Assembly (NCBI GenBank): GCA_016929415.1
Contig: JAFGIW010000226.1
Coordinates: 51,135-115,134 of the forward strand
Direction: 5' to 3'
DNA length: 64,000 nt
DNA from: Chitinispirillaceae bacterium
Lineage (GTDB): Bacteria > Fibrobacterota > Chitinivibrionia > Chitinivibrionales > Chitinispirillaceae
Positions 1 through 9,754 of this stretch are shown here, in pieces. Numbering within the stretch: position 1 is the stretch's first letter; every line of letters begins with the position of its first letter. Made by a program: the position numbers and the translations under genes. The notes under the pieces were generated by a model. The model made no database searches and was not told where the DNA came from. It worked only from the letters and a program-made list of their open reading frames with translations.

Positions 1-3000
1 ATTGCTCGATGTTATCGGATATCTGTTCGAACAAAAGAGCCATATTTAATTTAAAAAGGATTGTATTGTCGGATATTCTGTACCGGATTTCCCTGAGTGA
101 ACAACACAATTGAGAAAATTCCCCGATTATATTTCCTGAACCCAAGCGTATATATTGTTGGTCATTGGAGAGGAAATCAATTGATCCTTTACCGACAACG
201 ACAATCGATTTTTCATCGAGAATCGTAAGGGGAATGGCATCGCCGGGATGCATAACGTATTCTTCCGCCGATGTCGCCACTGGGATTAATATATTTTCAC
301 GGATGGCATTGAAAAGAGGCATTTTTTTAAGTAGGCGCACCCGATCGGGTATAAACGTATGTTTGCCTTTAACGGCCGCTGAAATGTACTTGTTGATATG
401 TTTCGATCGCTCTTTGTCGTTGCTGATAAGTGTACTCGTCAAAGTTGAAAATGCGATCGGATCGGTTTTATACAGTGCATCGAGTGCACACGCGGCGATA
501 AAGAAATTCGGATGGACGATATTGGCTGCCAGAATCCGCACGATCTCTTTACTGTTTTGTGTGTAATGATGCATTATTTCCAGTGCACATGCCTTGGTCC
601 ATACATTTACAGTAAATAAATCGCTGTTTATAATGTCAACAAGCCTTTGTTCGACCGACGACTTGTGCTGTGGAAAAATATCGGCGAATCGAGCGATATA
701 TTCTTCCCACGTAAGCTCGTCAAACAATGGCATGATCTTCTTTTTAATATCATCGGAAACCATCGTGTCGATAATTTCAAGAGCGTAAATCCGAGCCTCC
801 CGCCCTCCCTGCTCGATATTTTTATGAATCAGCGCAATGGTCGAAGCGTCATAGAGCATCGACAGTAATATAAATATATTTCTTTTTTTCTCCCGATACT
901 CGACATGGAGCGCTTCCTGCAGTGCAACGGTATTTTTATCCTCGGCGATGTCCAGAAGTATTGCCGTAATCCATACCGTTTTCTCAATCTCCTCTTCAAG
1001 CGTCTGTTTAACAAGAGGGATTTCATCAAATTCAGCTTTGAGGTTGAAACCGCTCATGGCAAAAAGAGCCTGGAATCGAATATCGCGGTCGGGGAAGGTT
1101 GCTATTTTTCGAAGACGTATGATGCTCTGTTTGCCTCCGATCTCTTTAAACAATGTAATAATGACTTTACAAACATCTCTATCGTTCGATACTCTTGAGA
1201 GAAAAGCATCCAGTTGATTAACTATCGGCTTGCCGATTGCTTTGATTGCTGATGCCGCATGGCCCCGATATAATGAATGACTGAGATTTTCCACTATCGC
1301 CCCCCATAATTCCTTTCGCCGCAGTTTCCCTGCGGAAACAAGAGCAGCCTGTCTTACAGCAGGGCATTCGTCGGCACAAAGCGGGAGTAATAATTTAAAG
1401 GTATTGTAGCGCTTTGAATAACCGCTCAAACGTGCGGCACGCAGTCTATCGGATTCCTTGGTTGAATTACCGATAGTACTCAGTTCCTCGAAAGTCATTT
1501 TTTCCGCATCGAAAAGAACGCCTCGAGCCTCATGCAATTCATTATGCATATGAATAAAGGCGGGATTCGCCAGCAACTCATCGATTGTCGGCAGTAACGA
1601 CAGACATTTTCTTTTTGTCGCTTCAAAAAGAGCCACTTTTGACATAGATGAGTTTGCGCGGAGGAGGTCTCCGAGCATCGTATCGACACGCAAAGGATCT
1701 ATCATATCCATACTATTAAGCATTACGGAAAAACATTCGATGTCAACAGTCTCAGCCGTTGCCATAGCATGCAATCGATCTGAAAGGTGCTGTCTGGCCT
1801 TGACCGCATTTTCCGGTTTTTTATTCGACGCGAGGATATTCTTTAGAAATTTCCGGTAGTGACGGTACATCAACAACGCTACCCCTATCCATACAAGAAT
1901 AACTAGAAAGAAAAAGTAATGAAAATGTACAGTGGTCAATCCCCAAAATGAAAAAAACCCGATAAGGACCAGACCCCCGAGCACATTACCCATGGCCTTT
2001 GGTATTCCCTCGATGCGGCTTTGAATAAATGACCGTTCTTCAGCTGCGATCGGCTGGTACAGAATTTGGAAGTATGGGTCGTTTATCGAATTTCTACCTA
2101 CCTTTTCTATCAGTTTGCTCAGAGAAATAAAGGTGAAAAAAAGCCAGGCCGTTCCCAGAAATGTCCCGGTGAGAGTCACCAATAAAACAACAAGCGCCAG
2201 AAGGACCGGGAGCGTGAGCAAGCCGGCAATAATACCATACTTGTCAATGAGCCTGCCGGCGATGAAAGTCTTTACCACAAATTCCGCGACTGAAATAATG
2301 CCATAAAAAATACCGAAAAACCCGGCTACGACTTCAGGCTTTTCAAACGCTATGTTGATTTGTGTTAGAAAATTATAATCGACGAAGCAGATTCCCAACA
2401 TAGGAAGAATTGCGAGCGTGAAAATAAGAAAGTAGTATTTATTCCGAAAAAATAGTGTTATTCCCTTACCTTTCAACTCATTAATTAAGGAAGCGTTTTG
2501 CATGCTGAGGCTCTTGCGATACATTCCGGTTATAACAATCATCATGAAAACACAGATGCAGAGTGCCAGCAGTACTATATTTAAAAGGTCTTTGAGCTGC
2601 ATAAAATGCAGCAGGTAGGGAATGGAGAAAAAACCTATCATATTCGAAAGGACTTCTCCGGAGCTGATCAGCCCGAACAGTCTTTTTCCCTGACGAAGGT
2701 TGAATATTTTTCCTGCCAGTCCCCAGAATCCGACACCGGTAAAGAAGAGGAATACGCTGATCCAGGTCATCATAAGAAACGGCACCCATTTACTTACAGT
2801 GATCAGGTACCCTACGGTCAATGCCAGTGTGGAAAGTAAAACAAAAGATATGCCGAAGATCAGCAGTGTAGGAAAAGGAAACGACTTTTCGAGTCTCGCA
2901 TAGACAAGCCACAGCAGATAGCTTATCGTTCCGCTTGCCATATACATATACGGAAGTGCGGACTCATCGAAACGTTCCAGAAACAGTGTCGTCGATACGG

Positions 3001-3121
3001 TTACAAAGAAGGCAACAGCCAAGCCCATAAAAAATGAATAGGTCATCAGAAAGGCGATGCTGGTGCCTTCACCTTTCTTGATATTGAATACCCGCAGAAA
3101 TGTTTTACCTGAAGATTTCAC
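1..3121 (-). CDS. MFS/nucleotide-transporter-like membrane protein with HEAT repeats and cyclic-nucleotide-binding domain (3' end outside window)
   Basis: One open frame runs from a GTG at 3121 to the window edge without a stop, so the C-terminus is missing. The first ~430 residues are a polytopic membrane region with many hydrophobic segments (for example IVLLALCICVFMMIVITG near 2578 and AGFFGIFYGIISV near 2325), resembling the MFS/NTT-type carriers annotated as Npt1/Npt2-like nucleotide transporters. A soluble alpha-helical region with HEAT-like repeats follows (roughly 1850-330). The end resembles a cyclic-nucleotide-binding fold: residues such as HPGDAIPLTILDE then GSGNIIGEFSQL (about 270-90) match its PGD...G.GxxxGE pattern. 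It starts 7 bp after the GNAT-like gene and is the last visible gene of the operon. The GTG start was chosen because upstream ATGs are in other frames; AGGA lies about 12 bp before it. The transported substrate is not known. Confidence 0.75.
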   Translation of the reverse strand, partial: MKSSGKTFLRVFNIKKGEGTSIAFLMTYSFFMGLAVAFFVTVSTTLFLERFDESALPYMYMASGTISYLLWLVYARLEKSFPFPTLLIFGISFVLLSTLALTVGYLITVSKWVPFLMMTWISVFLFFTGVGFWGLAGKIFNLRQGKRLFGLISSGEVLSNMIGFFSIPYLLHFMQLKDLLNIVLLALCICVFMMIVITGMYRKSLSMQNASLINELKGKGITLFFRNKYYFLIFTLAILPMLGICFVDYNFLTQINIAFEKPEVVAGFFGIFYGIISVAEFVVKTFIAGRLIDKYGIIAGLLTLPVLLALVVLLVTLTGTFLGTAWLFFTFISLSKLIEKVGRNSINDPYFQILYQPIAAEERSFIQSRIEGIPKAMGNVLGGLVLIGFFSFWGLTTVHFHYFFFLVILVWIGVALLMYRHYRKFLKNILASNKKPENAVKARQHLSDRLHAMATAETVDIECFSVMLNSMDMIDPLRVDTMLGDLLRANSSMSKVALFEATKRKCLSLLPTIDELLANPAFIHMHNELHEARGVLFDAEKMTFEELSTIGNSTKESDRLRAARLSGYSKRYNTFKLLLPLCADECPAVRQAALVSAGKLRRKELWGAIVENLSHSLYRGHAASAIKAIGKPIVNQLDAFLSRVSNDRDVCKVIITLFKEIGGKQSIIRLRKIATFPDRDIRFQALFAMSGFNLKAEFDEIPLVKQTLEEEIEKTVWITAILLDIAEDKNTVALQEALHVEYREKKRNIFILLSMLYDASTIALIHKNIEQGGREARIYALEIIDTMVSDDIKKKIMPLFDELTWEEYIARFADIFPQHKSSVEQRLVDIINSDLFTVNVWTKACALEIMHHYTQNSKEIVRILAANIVHPNFFIAACALDALYKTDPIAFSTLTSTLISNDKERSKHINKYISAAVKGKHTFIPDRVRLLKKMPLFNAIRENILIPVATSAEEYVMHPGDAIPLTILDEKSIVVVGKGSIDFLSNDQQYIRLGSGNIIGEFSQLCCSLREIRYRISDNTILFKLNMALLFEQISDNIEQ

Positions 3122-3128
3122 AGAGTCA

Positions 3129-3950
3129 TCATTCCTGTCGTGTTCGGGGAAAGGCGACGAACTTGTTTGCAGTACCGGATGCTTCCTGCTTGATTAAAGC
3201 AGCTATTACAAAATCTCCGCATTGGTATAGCCGTGTGATTCCCGAGGTATCGTAGGGATCTATGATTTTATAATCAACGCCGTCGATATGAAAAGCAAGG
3301 TAGGCTTCCAATTTCTCGCGTGCGATGGCAGTTAGTGTCAGATCCCGTTTTGAAAGCGGCAATAATGCTGAAAACACCGTTCCCATTCCGGGAGCATCAG
3401 GATAATACGAGTCAAATATCCAGCCGGCTTTATTGAGCATGATGCAGATCTGAGGGAAATTATCAAAATCAACGACAGCCTTCTTTACCTTTGATCCGTG
3501 TTCCATGGCGATCAGACAGGAATATTCCATAATCGATTTTCCCAGATTCACGCCGACATAGTTTTTGTCAATACCAAGACGTATAAGAAACGATACTTTG
3601 TCCGGCGTGTCGTACGGAATTTCAAAAACGCATCCCACGATGGACGGCTCGTTATTTTCCAGCAGCAATCCATGACCGAATTGTATGAAGCGGAATAAAT
3701 CATACGGGCTGACTTCGCTGGCCTCCTCGGGTTTGAAACAGGTCTGAATAAAAGTTTCAAGCGGAAGAATGTCTGCGAAGGTTGCCAGTCTGATTGATAG
3801 CCCCCGCACTGAAAGCTCCTTTTCGATTTCGTCTTTAAACCGCCTGATAAATTTCTTTTCAGGGAGTTTGAGTTTCCGTAACGCTTCCGGGGTCGGATCT
3901 TTACAGATCTCCCGAGGTTTATATATCTTTATCGCCGGTCGGGTGCACAT
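3129..3950 (-). CDS. GNAT-like acetyltransferase fold protein
   Basis: A protein of about 273 residues whose central part (IRLATFADILPLETF ... GLLLENNEPSIVGCVFEI ... LNKAGWIFDSYY) has the strand-helix order of a GNAT N-acetyltransferase, including an AGW near the end of the fold as in many GNAT proteins. The acceptor substrate cannot be read from sequence. I chose the ATG at 3950, 22 bp after the TonB receptor stop, with GGAAG 11 bp upstream. The frame is open further upstream and an ATG at 4079 would add 43 residues overlapping the receptor gene, so that longer form is possible. Its position between the receptor and the transporter-like gene, with gaps under 25 bp, places it in the same operon. 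Confidence 0.6.
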   Translation of the reverse strand: MCTRPAIKIYKPREICKDPTPEALRKLKLPEKKFIRRFKDEIEKELSVRGLSIRLATFADILPLETFIQTCFKPEEASEVSPYDLFRFIQFGHGLLLENNEPSIVGCVFEIPYDTPDKVSFLIRLGIDKNYVGVNLGKSIMEYSCLIAMEHGSKVKKAVVDFDNFPQICIMLNKAGWIFDSYYPDAPGMGTVFSALLPLSKRDLTLTAIAREKLEAYLAFHIDGVDYKIIDPYDTSGITRLYQCGDFVIAALIKQEASGTANKFVAFPRTRQE

Positions 3951-3972
3951 TCGATGTATCGCTTCCGATTCT

Positions 3973-6636
3973 TTAAAGGCCGTACATAATCCTGAGTATA
4001 AAATTTCGTCTTTTTTGAGGAGTTCTATATGAATAGAAATCTCCGTCTGCTGAACGTACCCCCGGATCAAAATATTCATGATTGAGGATATTGTTGCAGA
4101 TGATCTGCAGATCCAATCCCGGCAGAAGATCGTACCAGGCCACGGTAGCATGTGCGATAACATAGGAAGGAAATTCACCCGGATTGTCAGGCACCGATGT
4201 ACCTTCTCCAACGGGTCGTTTTCCGACAATATTCATTCTTATATTTATATTAAGTTTTTTGAAATAGAGTGCATTTATTCCTATGTTTTCCTGATGACTT
4301 GCAATATCGCCGATTCGTTGATAATCACCGGTAGCCTCACCATCGGCGAGGATATCGGTTTTCGGATAGGTATAGGTATAATTGGCAAACAAATTATAAT
4401 TACGAAAAGTCCATGTAAATGTCGATTGAAGGCCACTGATTTTCAGCTCCCCGATTGCCTGGTTCTGACCGGTCGTGTCACTGGTAGGTAATAGATACTT
4501 CCCGGTGCCCACCGCATTTTCATATCGTGAATGAAAACCGGCCAAGTCGAAGAATAGATTTTCCAACAGTTTTACACCCAGAGACGCTTCAAAATTGCGT
4601 ACCCGTTCGGGTTCAAGATTCGGGTTGTTGACAAGTCGGTTGTAATTTGTCGAGTATTTCGTCCAATTTGATGCGTTTTGGAATGCGCTTGCATAAATTA
4701 CTTTACCGATAAAGATTCCCGGTGTAACTACCAGGGCAATCCTCGGATTGAAAATCAATCCATATCCGCCGCTTTTCCTGATTTTGTTATAATCAAGGCG
4801 GCCGCCAAGAGTAAACGTAATATTACTATGTAGCCTCAACGCGCCCTGAAGGTACACACCGAGATCGTTTACGGTGAAATCGTTGCCGCCCGGTAGGTTA
4901 TCTCCGCTACTGACGCCGTTTTCTACAACACTGGTGTCGGACAGCGGTGTATCCGCGCCATAGTAAGTCGATTTTCTGTAATCTCCCTGAATAGAACTGT
5001 TTCGTGCTTCGACACCACCAACAAAATCAAAATGCTTGTTGGGAACCCAAATCGTTTTAAATTCGTTCCGGAATTGTCGTGAAATCTGGCAAAAAAATTG
5101 TTTAATCCAATACGGTCTAGCTTTTAGTGATGAATCAGGGGCCAATAAACTATCAACTGGAAGATAATAATTAGAAAAATTCGCCATATATACGGCTTGG
5201 GTCTCGTCATCAAGAACACTGATCTTGTATTGTGCGGAATTCATAATTGACAATTTGTCATTGAGATCGTTTTGAAAATCGGCGTAGATAAAGGATTGAC
5301 GCGGGATCCACAAATCGCCGTTTTTCGCTCCGGCTTCATTTTTGTCGTTATAGTAGTTTGTCCCTCCCTGTTTGCTCCGCCAGAACTCACCGCCTATTTT
5401 AAAATCAGCTATTTTCAGCTTGCCGGAAACAAACCAGTATTCAGACAGATTCGAGTATCCGACCGGCTCACCATTGAGTCGTTTATTCAACAATTCTTTT
5501 TCCCAATGCCGTATAGAATCGATGCCTATCGAAGAAAGTTCAACGCCGACAGTATCACCGCGGATATTTTTGATAATATCGAAATAGGGGTTGTCTTCCG
5601 TGTACCGTTCATCTGCGAGAAGGGACGCGGCACCCGCCGAGTCGATACTCAGCAGCCCTTTATAGTCAACGCCGTCGTAATCCGAGGGGTCATAGTCGAA
5701 CTCTTTATAACCCGACAAATCCAGCTCGTCGGAGCGGAAATGCCTGGCACTGGCGGAGAATGAAACGTGCTTCCGCTTTGCCGATAGGGTGGCATCTATA
5801 TAGCCTGTTTTACATGATCCGCCACCGACATTCGCATTGAGGGAAAGCGGACGATCTTTCGGGGTTTCATCGGGATCTTTTGTAATAATATTGATCACGC
5901 CGACAAGAGCGTTGGCGCCGTACATCGTCGATGCCGGTCCGTAGAGCACCTCGACCCGCTTAACATTGGAAATGGGGTACTGGCGGGTGTTGTATATGGC
6001 GTTTGACCACAGGTCGTTTTCTTCTCTACCATCAACAAGCAGTAGCGTGCGGTCAATCAGATTTGAGCGGTAACCCCGCTGGTAAAAATGGGTGTAAGTT
6101 ATTGAAAAGGGGCGGCAAACAGTGAAACCCGGCAGGTCTGAGAAGAGGGCGTCGAGATCGATATAACCTCGGTTACGAATATCCTGGTCGGTTATAATCA
6201 TTACCGTTGCCGGCGCTTCGCGTATATTCTCGGCTTTCTTTGATACCGAGGTAACGAGAGTCGACTGACGCGACAGCTTGACCTCATTTACCAGTGCAAT
6301 GAATACCGGATGGTCAAGCGTCCTCGGTTCATAGGGTGATTCAATCAATAACGTTTTTACGGCATTCCGTGCTGAGTCAATATTGTCGGTTGCACAATAT
6401 GTCATTGCAACAAGACGCCACGCCTCCACCCGCACCGGCTTGGAAAGCTCCTTGTTTAAACAAGGGGTCAGTAGTAGCAGCACCTCTTCAAAATTGCCGT
6501 TTTCATATTTTTTCTGCGCATCTTTCAAGGTTGCCTCACAGGAGTCATTTGCGGCAATAAAGCTTGTAATGCACAGGATAATTCCCACGAAGCATAAAAA
6601 TATTTTCCTTAAAAAAGGTAGGATGGCATCTCTCAT
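3973..6636 (-). CDS. TonB-dependent outer-membrane receptor with N-terminal TPR-like extension
   Basis: An 887-residue TonB-dependent receptor. It starts with a signal peptide (MRDAILPFLRKIFLCFVGII...), followed by a helical TPR-like segment of about 90 residues (DAQKKYENGNFEEVLLLL). The plug domain follows, from about residue 130 (APATVMIITDQDIRNRGY, RVEVLYGPASTMYGANALVGVINIIT), and then a long beta-barrel ending in ...FILRIMYGL, with a hydrophobic/aromatic C-terminal strand suited to BAM insertion. Such receptors import scarce ligands (siderophores, cobalamin, glycans) with TonB energy; the ligand here is unknown. The ATG at 6636 was preferred over the upstream 6771 because AAGGA at the stop of the previous gene forms its ribosome site and the signal peptide then sits at the N-terminus. 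The N-terminal extension before the plug is where signalling or accessory domains usually sit. Confidence 0.9.
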   Translation of the reverse strand: MRDAILPFLRKIFLCFVGIILCITSFIAANDSCEATLKDAQKKYENGNFEEVLLLLTPCLNKELSKPVRVEAWRLVAMTYCATDNIDSARNAVKTLLIESPYEPRTLDHPVFIALVNEVKLSRQSTLVTSVSKKAENIREAPATVMIITDQDIRNRGYIDLDALFSDLPGFTVCRPFSITYTHFYQRGYRSNLIDRTLLLVDGREENDLWSNAIYNTRQYPISNVKRVEVLYGPASTMYGANALVGVINIITKDPDETPKDRPLSLNANVGGGSCKTGYIDATLSAKRKHVSFSASARHFRSDELDLSGYKEFDYDPSDYDGVDYKGLLSIDSAGAASLLADERYTEDNPYFDIIKNIRGDTVGVELSSIGIDSIRHWEKELLNKRLNGEPVGYSNLSEYWFVSGKLKIADFKIGGEFWRSKQGGTNYYNDKNEAGAKNGDLWIPRQSFIYADFQNDLNDKLSIMNSAQYKISVLDDETQAVYMANFSNYYLPVDSLLAPDSSLKARPYWIKQFFCQISRQFRNEFKTIWVPNKHFDFVGGVEARNSSIQGDYRKSTYYGADTPLSDTSVVENGVSSGDNLPGGNDFTVNDLGVYLQGALRLHSNITFTLGGRLDYNKIRKSGGYGLIFNPRIALVVTPGIFIGKVIYASAFQNASNWTKYSTNYNRLVNNPNLEPERVRNFEASLGVKLLENLFFDLAGFHSRYENAVGTGKYLLPTSDTTGQNQAIGELKISGLQSTFTWTFRNYNLFANYTYTYPKTDILADGEATGDYQRIGDIASHQENIGINALYFKKLNINIRMNIVGKRPVGEGTSVPDNPGEFPSYVIAHATVAWYDLLPGLDLQIICNNILNHEYFDPGVRSADGDFYSYRTPQKRRNFILRIMYGL

Positions 6637-6649
6637 TGCGGGCTCATCC

Positions 6650-9600
6650 TTACGGAAACTGAGAACAGGTTTTTTCATTCGGTATATCCGGTCCAATATA
6701 TTCATTCCAATATTCATCCCACTTTTCTTTCGATATGTTTTTCGTGACTTTTTGGCATAGATCATCCACAAACGATTCCGGTTTCACCATCCACGACCTG
6801 ATATTCATATCGGCACTTGCCGACAGAAGCCAGGATCCATCGGCAGCGAGCGCGATATCGTATATCCAGAGGTCGTGCCCACGTAAAACTATCGAAGGGG
6901 ACTTGATGTCATCGAGATGCCACAATCTGATGGCTCCATCATAACTGCCGGTTATCAAGCGAGTGAAGCTGGGACCGAAACGGACTGAACTGACACGCGA
7001 GGAATGACCTGCAAGAATAACCGATGCTTCAGATGGCTGAACGGTCCGCCAATATAAAACCATACCTCCCAAGGTACCGGCCGCCAACCTTAGGCCTGCA
7101 CCGCAAAATGCCAGAGCTGTTATCGCTTCACCATTTCCCGCCAGTCTTCTAAAGGGTTCTGAATTGAACGATGAATTGGAAAAAATGACAATCGAACCAT
7201 TATTCAATCCACAGGCAATAAATCCTGTTTTTGGTGCATAAGCGAGTGAAGTTAAGGGGGCATTAAATTGATATTTTGACAGTATTGTCGTTCGTGTAAT
7301 ATCCCACTGTTCAATAACGCCACCTCTCGCTACCAGAATAGCATCGGCTGTTCCGGTGAAGACTACAGCCGTAATCGGTTGTTCTTCCTGAATGAGTATC
7401 CTGGCCGGAGCATCCGGCTTTTTTGTATTCCAAAGTAAAACGGTACCCTCAAAGCTCCCGGCCGCTAAGGTGGCATTGGCAGCATTAAAAGCCAGACACC
7501 GGAAATCAAATGGTCCCTCTTGTCCTGTTTCATAAAGAACGGAGGGAGTGTCCGGTATATGCACATTCCATTTTTGAACCTTTCCATCTTGAGAGCAGGA
7601 GAAAAACCATTTTGAATCATCTCCAACACAGATGGAACGTACTGCACCTTTATTTCCTTTGAAGACTGCATTTTTATCGATAACCGCCGAGAGTGCATAA
7701 AAAATATCGGGTTGATTTGCAGGACCGTCGTTGGCACGATTAAATTCGTATGCTTGCAATGCAAGAAACGAAGCTAAATGGGAATCGCCGCTCTTTTGAA
7801 TATTAAGCGATTGAATAGCCAGTGAACGAGCAATGGCAAGCATATGTAACCTCTTTGTGTCACGCTCGGATTCTTCCGCCCGTTCAGTTTGTTTTACTGC
7901 TTCCTCTCTTTGTTTGAGGGCTTCCGAGCGTTGGTTTAAAGCCTCTTCATTAGCCGCAATCGCCTCTTCCTTCGCCTGTTCCGCGAGAGATTGCAACCTG
8001 ATAGCTATCGCTTCCTGTTCCTCGGCCTTCAATTTTTCTCTAATTGCATTTTGTTTTTGGTTTTCCGTCTCCAAACGCTGATCCTCGGCTATCTGCTGCT
8101 GTTGCTCGGCAATTTTTTTCTGAATGAGTGCCTCTCGCTCCTGGCGCTCCGCTTTACGCTTTGCTTCCGACGCCGATTTTTCCTTTTCAATGGCTTGTAT
8201 TTTACTTGCATCAGCCTGAAATTTGAGATTCAATGCCACAACGAGGAACATGATTGAGACAATCGAAACACCACCCAGAAAAAAAGCAAAGCGGCGTGCT
8301 TGCGTAAGACGTCTCTTCTGCAATGCTTCTTTGTTTTCCATCGCCTGCACGAACGTTTTTTCGCTGTGTTCTAAAAAGGTTATCGCCCGGTCAAATGCGG
8401 GATCGTATCTATCTGCCCATGCCATATTCGGTTTGTTCTTTCGCATCCAGTTCAGCCCGAGCTGTAATTCCGGGTTGACCCATAGGCCGGCCTCACCCTT
8501 TTGATACAATTCCGCAGACCGGCACAGACGAAGATAGAGTTCTACTGAGCTGGTTTCATCAGCCACCCATTCACGCAACCGGCCCCAGATTCTCATGATG
8601 CTTTCATGGGTAATATCTATTACCGACTCGGGTGTGAGTGGAACGGAAGCCTGCGGCATGAGAAACGCTCTGCCGGGTTTCCTGAATGTTTCAATAACCG
8701 TGAGCACTCTTTCAATGTTTTCGTTCACTATGTCGCAGATTTTATTGAGTTGCGTCGGCCGACGGGTTCTTTTGCCATCCTGCACGATATTGGTGAGGGT
8801 TTTAAACAACTTTTCGGTGATATATTGTTGTCGCTCGTCTGCAAGATCATTGAAAATCTCTTCACCATGCAGCGAAAGAGCGTTGTGTATTGTTCCGATA
8901 GCTTCGTAATGGCGAATGTCTATCCGGGTGTCGGGCGCTCCCGCTCTTTCCCAGTTATCCCAGGTCCTCATGAGCGCGTGCTGCAATACCGGCAGCTGGT
9001 CGGGTTCATTTCCCACATCCTCAAGCAGCCGTTGCATAAGTGCATCGGATATCTCACCCCCGCATGCCGCAGCCGGGCCACCAATAGCAAGCCGTTTTTC
9101 CTCACTTGTTAAACGAGGGACAAGGTAGCCTCCTCGACTGATTGCTTCAGGCAACCCGGGGAATTGGGTACATGAATCGATAAAATCGCTTCGCATCGAA
9201 AATGAAATGTAAATCGAAGTTGTGGATTGCTGTATTGCATTGAGAATGAGCGCTACGAATTGTGACGCCTCGGCGAGGGAACTGTCCATGTCCTGTTGAT
9301 TGCGGTACCTGAATAATTCTTCGAACTGATCGATGACAATGAGGCGGGTCTTGTTACAAATGGGGCGGGTCAATTCCGAAACCTTTATCAAGCCCTCGGG
9401 GCCGGAGCGGAGAAAGGTTTCTATTTTTGCAACATCGCAGAGATCGTTTTCGGGAATCGTGTTGTTTTTGAATTCGTCGCTTATAACTCGTGCAAGATTT
9501 TCAAATGGCGTGTAACCGGGACGAAAAATCGATACGCTCCACTGATCTGAAAAAAACGGATTTTTCCCCTTTATGAGACTGGGAATTATTCCTGCCCGCA

Positions 9601-9754
9601 GCAACGAAGATTTTCCACAGCCTGATGAACCGATAACGGCCAGAAATTTTTTAAAATACAATGTTTCAACGCAATAAAGTATCTGAGTATCTCTGCCGAA
9701 AAACAGGTAATCCTCATCGGTCTCGAAACTGCGTATTCCGGGATATGGATTCAT
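6650..9754 (-). CDS. nSTAND-type NTPase with transmembrane helix, coiled coil and WD40 propeller
   Basis: A 1034-residue multidomain protein. Residues ~1-50 give the typical PYPGIRSFETDEDYLFFGRD opening of the nSTAND1 family and a Walker A GSSGCGKSS (42-50). Walker B is LIVIDQFEELF near 138. A winged-helix/superhelical region follows to ~480, then one strong transmembrane helix (FFLGGVSIVSIMFLVVAL, ~490-510). Next comes a long Lys/Glu/Gln-rich coiled coil (~515-640) and a C-terminal WD40-like propeller with repeats such as FSCSQDGKVQKWNV, GSYDGAIRLWHL and SASADMNIRSWMV. STAND proteins are ligand-triggered oligomeric switches, often in signalling or immunity. The start overlaps the epimerase stop by 4 bp (ATGA) and the stop overlaps the ribosome site of the TonB receptor, so it is translationally linked to both. 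The trigger is unknown. Confidence 0.85.
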   Translation of the reverse strand: MNPYPGIRSFETDEDYLFFGRDTQILYCVETLYFKKFLAVIGSSGCGKSSLLRAGIIPSLIKGKNPFFSDQWSVSIFRPGYTPFENLARVISDEFKNNTIPENDLCDVAKIETFLRSGPEGLIKVSELTRPICNKTRLIVIDQFEELFRYRNQQDMDSSLAEASQFVALILNAIQQSTTSIYISFSMRSDFIDSCTQFPGLPEAISRGGYLVPRLTSEEKRLAIGGPAAACGGEISDALMQRLLEDVGNEPDQLPVLQHALMRTWDNWERAGAPDTRIDIRHYEAIGTIHNALSLHGEEIFNDLADERQQYITEKLFKTLTNIVQDGKRTRRPTQLNKICDIVNENIERVLTVIETFRKPGRAFLMPQASVPLTPESVIDITHESIMRIWGRLREWVADETSSVELYLRLCRSAELYQKGEAGLWVNPELQLGLNWMRKNKPNMAWADRYDPAFDRAITFLEHSEKTFVQAMENKEALQKRRLTQARRFAFFLGGVSIVSIMFLVVALNLKFQADASKIQAIEKEKSASEAKRKAERQEREALIQKKIAEQQQQIAEDQRLETENQKQNAIREKLKAEEQEAIAIRLQSLAEQAKEEAIAANEEALNQRSEALKQREEAVKQTERAEESERDTKRLHMLAIARSLAIQSLNIQKSGDSHLASFLALQAYEFNRANDGPANQPDIFYALSAVIDKNAVFKGNKGAVRSICVGDDSKWFFSCSQDGKVQKWNVHIPDTPSVLYETGQEGPFDFRCLAFNAANATLAAGSFEGTVLLWNTKKPDAPARILIQEEQPITAVVFTGTADAILVARGGVIEQWDITRTTILSKYQFNAPLTSLAYAPKTGFIACGLNNGSIVIFSNSSFNSEPFRRLAGNGEAITALAFCGAGLRLAAGTLGGMVLYWRTVQPSEASVILAGHSSRVSSVRFGPSFTRLITGSYDGAIRLWHLDDIKSPSIVLRGHDLWIYDIALAADGSWLLSASADMNIRSWMVKPESFVDDLCQKVTKNISKEKWDEYWNEYIGPDIPNEKTCSQFP

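Noticed and set aside
3129..4229. The longest form (366 codons) of the GNAT-like gene
   Set aside because: Its first 50 codons run antisense-like through the coding end of the TonB receptor in another frame, and the Ser/Trp/Cys-rich composition is not protein-like.
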